From Saccharopolyspora ipomoeae (GTDB lineage: Bacteria; Actinomycetota; Actinomycetes; Mycobacteriales; Pseudonocardiaceae): a DNA stretch of 64,000 nt. Position 1 is the stretch's first letter; every line of letters starts with the position of its first letter. Location: NCBI RefSeq assembly GCF_029952525.1, contig NZ_JASAOF010000001.1, positions 186,001 through 250,000 on the forward strand. Reading direction: 5' to 3'. Below the pieces are notes generated by a model. It made no database searches. It saw only the letters and a list, made by a program, of their open reading frames with translations, and was not told where the DNA came from. The position numbers and the translations under genes were made by a program. Positions 58,565 through 64,000 of this stretch are shown here, one piece after another.

Positions 58565-59407
58565 ATGGCCATCGAAGGCGAAGCCGCCGACGTCGGGGCG
58601 GCGGCCGGCATCGACACCAGCAAGGCGAGCATCGCGCGCGTCTACGACATGTTCCTGGGCGGCAAGGACAACTTCGCCGTCGACCGCGAGGTCTACGAGA
58701 CGATCCAGGCCGTCTCACCGCACGGCGACGACGTCGCCCAGTCGATCCGCCGCTGGCTGATCCGCGTGGTGCGCCACCTCGCCGGTTCCGAGGTCGGCAT
58801 CGACCAGTTCCTGGACATCGGCTCCGGGCTGCCGACCGTGGAGAACACCCACGAGATCGCCCAGCGCCACAACCCGGACGCCACCGTCGTCTACGTCGAC
58901 AACGACGCGACGGTCGCCGCCTACGGCCGGGCGCTGATGGAGGAGAACGACCTCACCCACTTCGCCACCGCCGACCTGCGCGATCCCGCCGCGCTCCTGG
59001 CGACGCCCCACGTCGCCAAGCTCGACTTCGACCGGCCGGTGGCGATGATCCAGTGCGCCACGCTGCACCACATCGACGACGCCGACGACCCCGCCGCGTT
59101 CATGCGGGCCTACGTCGACGCGCTGCCCTCCGGCTCCTACCTGGCGATCTCGCACTGGTGGGACCCGGTCGACGAACTGCCCGAAGGGCACCTGATGGCC
59201 CGCGAGCTGGAGCAGCGCTGGCGCGAGTCGTCGATGGGCAGCGGGCGCTACCGCACGCGCGAGGAGATCGGCGTGCTCTTCGGCGGCCTGGAACTCCTCG
59301 AACCCGGCCTGGTGGAGCTCAACCACTGGTGGCCGGACGGCCCCCGCATGCGCGAGATCTCGCTGGTGGAGCGCCTGATCCTCGGCGGCGTCGCCTACAA
59401 GCCCTGA
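58565..59407 (+). CDS. SAM-dependent methyltransferase, DUF574 type (2)
   Basis: The product is 280 aa with ASIARVYDMFLGGKDNFAVD, FLDIGSGLPTVENTHEIAQR, VVYVDNDATVAAYGRALM and MIQCATLHHIDDADDPAAFM. It is the same family and length as 43850-44692, with clearly different sequence. ATG 58565 is preferred; a GTG 30 nt upstream has no ribosome site. Substrate unknown. Confidence 0.9.
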   Translation: MAIEGEAADVGAAAGIDTSKASIARVYDMFLGGKDNFAVDREVYETIQAVSPHGDDVAQSIRRWLIRVVRHLAGSEVGIDQFLDIGSGLPTVENTHEIAQRHNPDATVVYVDNDATVAAYGRALMEENDLTHFATADLRDPAALLATPHVAKLDFDRPVAMIQCATLHHIDDADDPAAFMRAYVDALPSGSYLAISHWWDPVDELPEGHLMARELEQRWRESSMGSGRYRTREEIGVLFGGLELLEPGLVELNHWWPDGPRMREISLVERLILGGVAYKP

Positions 59408-59462
59408 GCACGGCGCCTGCGGTCAACCCGCGCGCGGTGCGCCCTGATGCGCGTCCACCCGG

Positions 59463-59813
59463 TCAGCGCTCGCGCAGCGCCGTGCGCAGGATCTCCGCCT
59501 GGTCGTCATCGAGCGACGCGACGAAGTGCGCCAGGACGACCTCGGGCGCCCCGGAGCCGTCGAGCACCTGGCCGAGCATGCGCGCGGCGGCCTCCTCGCG
59601 GCTGCGCGTGGGCCGGTAGCGGTAGGCCCGACTCTCCATCTCCCGCTGCACCCAGCCCTTGCGGTGCAGGTTGTCGAGCACCGTGAGCACCGTCGTGTAG
59701 GCCAGCGATCGACCGGTGTCGAGCCGATCCAGCACTTCGCGCACCTTGACCGGCTCCGGTTCCTCCCACAGAACCTGCATCACAGCGGCTTCGAGCTCAC
59801 CCAGAAAACGCAT
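59463..59813 (-). CDS. BlaI/MecI-family transcriptional repressor
   Basis: The product is 116 aa with the penicillinase-repressor winged helix: LGELEAAVMQVLWEEPEPVK, VREVLDRLDTGRSLAYTTVL then TVLDNLHRKGWVQREMESRA. The C-terminal part gives the dimer. GGAGGGG lies just before ATG 59813. No BlaR/M56 protease gene is next to it; BlaI partners usually adjoin, so this one is an orphan or its partner is elsewhere. A matching operator lies at 59959-59977. Confidence 0.9.
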   Translation of the reverse strand: MRFLGELEAAVMQVLWEEPEPVKVREVLDRLDTGRSLAYTTVLTVLDNLHRKGWVQREMESRAYRYRPTRSREEAAARMLGQVLDGSGAPEVVLAHFVASLDDDQAEILRTALRER

Positions 59814-59958
59814 GGCCCCTCCTCCCCGGGGCACATCGTACGTCGGGGATGCGCACGTCGCGCACGCTATGTGAATGGCCTTCGGGTTCAGCGCGGACGC
59901 CCTCCCTGAGGACCGGCACGCCCGTGGGAACCCCGTTGACCGCCAATCGGATTCACAT

Positions 59959-59977
59959 CTACTATGCTCATTAGTAG
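59959..59977. promoter_or_regulatory. BlaI-type operator candidate
   Basis: CTACTATGCTCATTAGTAG: arms CTACTA and TAGTAG across seven bases, similar to actinobacterial BlaI sites built on TAC/GTA. It lies 146 bp upstream of the repressor gene and may control it or a transcript to the right. Confidence 0.5.
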
Positions 59978-60519
59978 CGGCGCTCACCCCCAAATCCCCG
60001 AGGCCGCTATGCGCGCGAGGTCCCCGACATCCCCCCTCGTCGGCCCTCGCCGATTGCTGAGCGGGCCCTTTCCCCCCAGAGGGCCCGTTCAGCCCCGTTC
60101 CGCGACGGCAAGCGGAATTGCCGGATCCATTTCGAGCGCATTCCGAAGGCGACCCCCGCCGCTCTCTCGCACCTGCCTACCAGCGACTTCGGGCAAAAGC
60201 GGGCGACCTATCCGGACGTGTCGACTTCGATGAACGAGGAATGCACCGGCGAAAGCTCGCTGCGCTGGAACAACGCAGTTCGGAGCGCACAACCACCAGT
60301 TAGTCCGGCGGACAAGGTTACCGCGCCGTGATTGGTGCGTTCTCGGATCGTATTCGCCGCTGTGAATTCGATCCTATTCCGCTCCAGTACGCTCTGCGAT
60401 GCTGGCCAGCCGCCTCGGGCGATCGCGAATCCGGGGCAGACGCAGAAGAATTCGGATGGCTCCATGACACGCACACCGCAACCACGACGTCCCGACGCCG
60501 CGCGCCGGTGGGGCGTGCG
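59978..60519. other. gene-poor stretch
   Basis: No protein gene can be supported here. Composition is less GC-rich than the surroundings. It contains the hairpin at 60056-60093 and one short open frame (60118-60303) with a TTG start and no convincing ribosome site. A short transcript starting near the BlaI-type box and ending at the hairpin is conceivable. Confidence 0.4.
60056..60093. terminator. hairpin in gene-poor region
   Basis: GCTGAGCGGGCCCT (60056-60069) pairs with AGGGCCCGTTCAGC (60080-60093) across a 10-nt loop with one G-U pair. No T-run follows. About 80 bp separate it from the BlaI-type operator. Confidence 0.55.
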
Positions 60520-60870
60520 ATGACCGCGCAGAGCGACCACGGCGGCGAGGTCGAGCAGCTGCTGCGCGCCTTCGAAGCGGCGCTGGCCGAGACCGACCTG
60601 CTCGGCAGGCACGCCGACCCCGACGAGGAGCCGGATCAGCTGCGCGACCTGCGACACCAGGTCGTGCAGTACGTGCGGGCCGTCCCGGCCGAGCAGCTGC
60701 CCCGCGCGCAGTGCGGGAACTGCTCCGGCCAGGGCGAGGTCTCGGCCGTGCACGTGCGGCGGGGCTCCCAGACCGACCTGCCCGAGGTCACCACCGCCCA
60801 GCGGCTGTGCCCCAACTGCTGGGGGACCGGGCTGACCCTGCGCCACACCGAGCAGCCACCGGAGCTGTGA
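60520..60870 (+). CDS. DnaJ-type zinc-finger-like protein, unknown function
   Basis: The product is 116 aa. An N-terminal helical half (GGEVEQLLRAFEAALAETDL) is followed by two CxxCxGxG motifs, CGNCSGQGEV and CPNCWGTGLT, 35 residues apart, as in the DnaJ zinc centre but with only one pair. There is no J domain. Together the four Cys should hold one zinc ion. ATG 60520 follows GGTGGGG. It may be a redox or protein-binding adaptor; no partner is adjacent. Confidence 0.75.
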   Translation: MTAQSDHGGEVEQLLRAFEAALAETDLLGRHADPDEEPDQLRDLRHQVVQYVRAVPAEQLPRAQCGNCSGQGEVSAVHVRRGSQTDLPEVTTAQRLCPNCWGTGLTLRHTEQPPEL

Positions 60871-60942
60871 ACCCGGCACCCGAAAAATGGGTGGCGGCGT
60901 CCGCCGTTCAGGAGCATCGTTCTTCCCGTGGTTGTGGACCAC

Positions 60943-60997
60943 GTCGGTGAGGAGCTCCCGTGCGATTCTCGGGCTCGCGGTGGAGCTCCTCACCGAC
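60943..60997. repeat. 16-bp perfect inverted repeat
   Basis: GTCGGTGAGGAGCTCC (60943-60958) and GGAGCTCCTCACCGAC (60982-60997) are exact complements around a 23-bp loop, 73 bp after the zinc-finger-like gene. Terminator or operator. Confidence 0.6.
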
Positions 60998-61111
60998 CCC
61001 CGCCGATCCGCCGGGCGATGGGCGGACTGGTGAAAGACGTTGCTGCGAGCGGATATTATTAGTCCACATCGGATGATCGACTGGATCCTCGGGCTCTGGT
61101 AGGAAGCGCGC

Positions 61112-61708
61112 ATGCGCTTCTACGCCGAACGACCGATTCGCGTTGCGGGACAGCTGCTCTTCGACCTCGTGGCGATCGGCTGGGTCGCCGCGTTCTGGTG
61201 GCTCGCGGACCGGGCCGAGGCCGCGGTGCTGGAGCTGCGGGCTCCCGGCCACCGGATGATCGAGGCGGGCGGCGGCCTCCGGACCACCTTCACCGACGCC
61301 GCGCGCACGGCCTCCGACGTCCCGTTCGTCGGCGACGACCTGGCGGGCGCGCTGGGCAGGGGGAGCTCGGCCGGCGACGTGCTCGTGGACGCGGGCGGGC
61401 GCGTGCTGGAGGTGATCGACCTGACCGCCGGCGCGGTGTCGGTCGCGATCGTGGCGCTCTCGCTGATCCCGGTGCTCGCGGCCTGGTTGCCGCGCCGCAT
61501 CCGCTACGCCCGCGCGGCCGGGCAGGCCGTGGCGATGCGCGCCCAGGGCCCGGACCTGCTGGCGCTGCGGGCGCTGACCGAACTCCCCCACCGTCGGCTC
61601 AAGCGGGTCGGCCGCGAGCCCGCGGTGGCTTGGCGCGAGGGCGATTCCGAGGTCATCGCCCAGCTGGCCGGGATGCGGCTGGCGTCGCTGGGACTTCGGG
61701 TCAGCTGA
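61112..61708 (+). CDS. integral membrane protein, unknown function
   Basis: The product is 198 aa with two clear membrane segments: LLFDLVAIGWVAAFWWLADR near residues 15-34 and AVSVAIVALSLIPVLAAWLP near 108-127. Between them is an extracytoplasmic loop of about 70 residues; the C-terminal 70 residues are basic and cytoplasmic. I do not recognise a family beyond an actinobacterial conserved hypothetical. It converges on the ArsR gene, overlapping by 8 bp. Confidence 0.75.
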   Translation: MRFYAERPIRVAGQLLFDLVAIGWVAAFWWLADRAEAAVLELRAPGHRMIEAGGGLRTTFTDAARTASDVPFVGDDLAGALGRGSSAGDVLVDAGGRVLEVIDLTAGAVSVAIVALSLIPVLAAWLPRRIRYARAAGQAVAMRAQGPDLLALRALTELPHRRLKRVGREPAVAWREGDSEVIAQLAGMRLASLGLRVS

Positions 61709-62054
61709 GCGTTTCGGAGCGGTCGACGAGGCCGAGGCGCAGGTGCTCGCTGTGGTAGACGGCTTCGTCCAGCAGCTGGGCGACGTGGTTGTCGTAGAGG
61801 CTGTAGACGATGCTGCGGCCCGAGCGGGCCCCGATGACCAGACCGAGGTTGCGCAGCAGCCGCAGCTGGTGGGACACGGCGGACTGCTCCATGCCGACGG
61901 CCTCGGCGAGCTCGGTGACCGGGCGCGGCCCCTGCCGCAGCTCCGCGAGGATGAGCAGCCGGCTCGGAGTGGCCAGCGCCTGCAGCGTGTTCGCCACGTG
62001 CTGCGCCGACTCGGCGTCGAGCCTGATCTCCTCCCGTTCCACTCCGTGTCCCAT
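61701..62054 (-). CDS. ArsR/SmtB-family metal sensor repressor
   Basis: The product is 117 aa. The winged helix includes LATPSRLLILAELRQGPRPV and MEQSAVSHQLRLLRNLG. The C-terminal helix has D88-x-H90-x10-H101-x2-H104, the alpha-5 metal site of SmtB/NmtR-type sensors (Zn, Ni or Co). There is no alpha-3 CxC site. It is divergent from a CtpD-like exporter, with an SmtB-type operator between them, so it most likely derepresses that ATPase when the metal is high. Confidence 0.92.
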   Translation of the reverse strand: MGHGVEREEIRLDAESAQHVANTLQALATPSRLLILAELRQGPRPVTELAEAVGMEQSAVSHQLRLLRNLGLVIGARSGRSIVYSLYDNHVAQLLDEAVYHSEHLRLGLVDRSETLS

Positions 62055-62079
62055 GCGGGCAGTCTAGACCGCTGTTTGC

Positions 62080-62095
62080 ATGAACGCATGTTCAT
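62080..62095. promoter_or_regulatory. ArsR/SmtB-type operator
   Basis: ATGAACGCATGTTCAT: arms ATGAAC and GTTCAT across GCAT, close to the known SmtB/NmtR form TGAACA...TGTTCA. It is 26 bp from the repressor start and 49 bp from the ATPase start, well placed to control both. Confidence 0.75.
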
Positions 62096-62143
62096 GTGTT
62101 CTCCTGTGCGGGTCACGCCCGCTCTGCGAAGAGGTCTTCACCC

Positions 62144-64000
62144 GTGGTCACCTCCACCACCGCTCCCCCGCGCACCGCGCCACCCGCGCGGACCAGGCTG
62201 TTCGCGCTGCCCGAGATGCGGTGGGCCGCCGCCGCGCTCGGCCTGTTCCTCGCCGGGCTCGCCCTGCAGCTGTCCGGTGCTCCCGAGTGGTCCTGGTGGG
62301 CGCTCTACCTGGCCTGCTACATCACCGGCGGCTGGGAACCGGCGCTCGCCGGGCTGCAGGCGTTGCGGGAGAAGACGCTCGACGTCGACCTGCTGATGGT
62401 GCTGGCCGCGATCGGCGCCGCGTCCATCGGCGAGATCACCGACGGGGCGCTGCTCATCGTCATCTTCGCGACCTCCGGTGCGCTGGAGGCGCTGGCCACC
62501 GCGCGCACCGAGGACTCCGTGCGCGGGCTGCTCACCCTCGCCCCCGAAACCGCCACGGTCGTCACCTCCGACGGCGTCGAGCAGGTCCGGCCCGCCGCCG
62601 AGCTGGAGATCGGCGACGAGGTGCTGATCCGCCCCGGCGAGCGCGTTCCGGCCGACGGCACCGTGCTGTCCGGCTCCAGCGACGTCGACCAGGCGACGAT
62701 CACCGGCGAGCCGCTGCCGGTGGACGTCACGACCGGCTCGGAGGTGTTCGCCGGCACGCTCAACGGCACCGGGGCGCTGCGCGTGTGGGTCGGGCGCCGG
62801 GCCGAGGACTCCGTGGTCGCGCGGATCGCGGCGCTGGTCGAGCAGGCCGGGCAGACCAAGGCGCGCACCCAGCTGTTCATCGAGAAGGTCGAGCAGCGCT
62901 ACTCGATCGGCATGGTCATCGCGACCGTCGCGCTGTTCACCATCCCGCTGCTGCTGGGCTCCGACCTGCGGGAATCGCTGCTGCGGGCGATGACGTTCAT
63001 GATCGTCGCCTCGCCGTGCGCGGTGGTGCTGGCGACGATGCCGCCGCTGCTGGCCGCCATCGCCAACGCCGGACGGCACGGCGTGCTGGTCAAGTCCGCC
63101 GTGGTGATGGAGCACCTGGGCACGACCACCAAGGTCGCCTTCGACAAGACCGGGACCCTGACCCGCGGCACCCCGGAGGTCGCCGAGGTGCGCGTGCTGG
63201 ACCCGGCGTTCTCCCGCGACGAGCTGCTGCGGTTGGCCGCGGCGGCCGAGCGGTCCAGCGAGCACCCGCTGGCGGCGGCCGTGGTGCGCGCCGCCGAGCG
63301 CGAGGAGCTGACGCTGCCGCCCGCCGAGGAGTTCGCGGCGCTTCCGGGGCGCGGCGTCACCGCCCGGGTCGCGGGCCACCACGTCGAGATCGGGGCCGCG
63401 CCCGACAACTACGAGGTCACCGCAGGCCGCACCCCGGTGCTGGTGCGGCGGGACGGCGAGCCGGTGGGCCTGCTGGCCATCACCGACCGGCCGCGACCGG
63501 AGGCCGCCGAGGCCGTGGCCTCGACCCGGGCGCTGACCAGCGATCCCGTGCTGCTGACCGGCGACAGCGCGGCCGGGGCGAGCGAGCTCGCCGCGCACGT
63601 GGGCATCACCGACGTGCGCGCGGGACTGCTGCCGGAGCGCAAGCTCGACGAGGTCGAGGCGATGCAGGCGGCCGGGCACCGGGTCGCGTTCGTCGGCGAC
63701 GGCATCAACGACGCGCCCGCCCTGGCCACCGCGCACGCCGGTGTCGCGATGGGCGGCGCCGCCTCGGACCTCACGCTGCAGACCGCGGACGCGATCATCG
63801 TCCGCGACGACCTCAACGCGATCCCGGCCGTCATCGAGCTCTCCCGCCGCGCCCGCCGCGTCGTCACGGCGAACCTCGTCATCGCGGGCACCTTCATCGC
63901 GGTCCTGGTGACCTGGGACCTCGTCGGCCACCTCCCGCTGCCGCTGGGCGTCGCGGGCCACGAGGGCTCCACGATCCTCGTCGCCCTCAACGGCCTCCGC
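62144..64000 (+). CDS. ctpD: P1B-4-type heavy-metal transporting ATPase (partial at right edge)
   Basis: The first 619 residues are present. There is no N-terminal metal-binding domain. Visible: phosphatase loop TGEP (187-190), the metal-site SPC (290-292) instead of CPC, phosphorylation DKTGT (Asp334), hinge GDGINDAPALA, and HEGST (606-610) in the last helix. SPC with HEGS/T defines the P1B-4 group, which exports cobalt, nickel or ferrous iron (CtpD in mycobacteria). The GTG at 62144 is the first in-frame start. Only a few C-terminal residues are missing. Confidence 0.93.
   Translation, partial: MVTSTTAPPRTAPPARTRLFALPEMRWAAAALGLFLAGLALQLSGAPEWSWWALYLACYITGGWEPALAGLQALREKTLDVDLLMVLAAIGAASIGEITDGALLIVIFATSGALEALATARTEDSVRGLLTLAPETATVVTSDGVEQVRPAAELEIGDEVLIRPGERVPADGTVLSGSSDVDQATITGEPLPVDVTTGSEVFAGTLNGTGALRVWVGRRAEDSVVARIAALVEQAGQTKARTQLFIEKVEQRYSIGMVIATVALFTIPLLLGSDLRESLLRAMTFMIVASPCAVVLATMPPLLAAIANAGRHGVLVKSAVVMEHLGTTTKVAFDKTGTLTRGTPEVAEVRVLDPAFSRDELLRLAAAAERSSEHPLAAAVVRAAEREELTLPPAEEFAALPGRGVTARVAGHHVEIGAAPDNYEVTAGRTPVLVRRDGEPVGLLAITDRPRPEAAEAVASTRALTSDPVLLTGDSAAGASELAAHVGITDVRAGLLPERKLDEVEAMQAAGHRVAFVGDGINDAPALATAHAGVAMGGAASDLTLQTADAIIVRDDLNAIPAVIELSRRARRVVTANLVIAGTFIAVLVTWDLVGHLPLPLGVAGHEGSTILVALNGLR

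Noticed and set aside
60118..60303. Short plus-strand frame (61 codons, TTG start)
   Set aside because: No good ribosome site, no family resemblance, sits after a hairpin in a gene-poor stretch.
62138..63961. 607-codon minus-strand open frame
   Set aside because: Mirror of the CtpD-like ATPase, which has all P-type motifs in the plus frame.
1..64000. tRNA, rRNA, integrases, transposases, attachment sites
   Set aside because: I looked on both strands and found no convincing cloverleaf, rRNA segment or DDE/tyrosine/serine recombinase motif; a tRNA scan would be the decisive check.

Overview
This is a high-GC actinobacterial chromosome segment. Many genes start with GTG, neighbouring genes repeatedly overlap through ATGA/GTGA junctions, and several families are typical of actinomycetes (Mce/YrbE, XRE-DUF5753 with DUF397, DUF574-type methyltransferases, LAL regulators). 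The overall flavour, including PQQ genes, mce genes and abundant intergenic hairpins, suggests a Saccharopolyspora-like Pseudonocardiaceae; that assignment is inference. I saw no rRNA, tRNA, CRISPR array, integrase or intact insertion sequence.

Layout. 1-3.2 kb: left end of an mce lipid-import operon (yrbEA-yrbEB-mceA-mceB', minus strand). 3.4-6.0 kb: a large LAL-type LuxR regulator. 6.7-11.7 kb: an NAD-dependent, molybdenum formate dehydrogenase operon (fdsG-fdsB-fdsA-fdsD). 12.1-17.5 kb: a PQQ biosynthesis locus with two pqqA precursor peptides on opposite strands around pqqB-C-D-E, a small Rieske ferredoxin and an AcoR/GAF-LytTR regulator. 17.8-18.7 kb: an orphan LysR regulator. 19.1-26.8 kb: a LacI-controlled carbohydrate locus (two Gfo/Idh oxidoreductases, a DUF6807 protein, an MHS-type permease, DUF993 and a xylose-isomerase-like TIM barrel), with four related operators and the decayed tail of an ABC sugar-transport ATPase at its end. 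27.2-31.4 kb: an SDR behind a KstR2-like box, an Excalibur nuclease, a second LacI regulator and a TetR/membrane-protein pair. 31.5-39.9 kb: a bicupin/hydrolase/SDR/HpcH-aldolase operon with a divergent LysR, then an MFS permease divergent from a HisD-like dehydrogenase plus a double NTF2-fold protein. 40.0-41.9 kb: a small protein and glutamate decarboxylase. 42.0-43.8 kb: an ECF sigma factor and a zinc-finger membrane anti-sigma-like protein separated by a cluster of perfect palindromes. 43.8-48.9 kb: regulatory islets of XRE, DUF397, methyltransferase, GGDEF and small cysteine-rich proteins. 49.0-52.8 kb: formate/nitrite channel and sulfate activation (cysD, cysNC). 53.0-57.8 kb: a cluster behind KstR-like boxes (NTF2-fold, DUF1214-like, SDR, sulfotransferase, FMN hydroxyacid oxidase). 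58-64 kb: small membrane protein, a second DUF574 methyltransferase, a BlaI-type repressor, a DnaJ-zinc-finger-like protein, and an ArsR sensor divergent from a CtpD-like metal-export ATPase that runs off the window.

How the parts fit. Formate oxidation (Fds) and formate/nitrite transport (FNT) are both present. PQQ is made here although no PQQ-dependent dehydrogenase lies in the window. CysD/CysNC make PAPS, the donor for the sulfotransferase encoded across a shared intergenic region that carries two KstR-like boxes. The three-gene core DUF1214-SDR-sulfotransferase looks, from memory, like the KstR-regulated Rv3531c-Rv3530c-Rv3529c set of Mycobacterium tuberculosis, and the mce operon resembles the sterol-type mce4, so steroid metabolism is a plausible theme.

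The least explained parts are the LacI carbohydrate pathway at 19-27 kb, the palindrome cluster between sigma factor and anti-sigma factor, and a 67-bp inverted repeat pair 14.8 kb apart.
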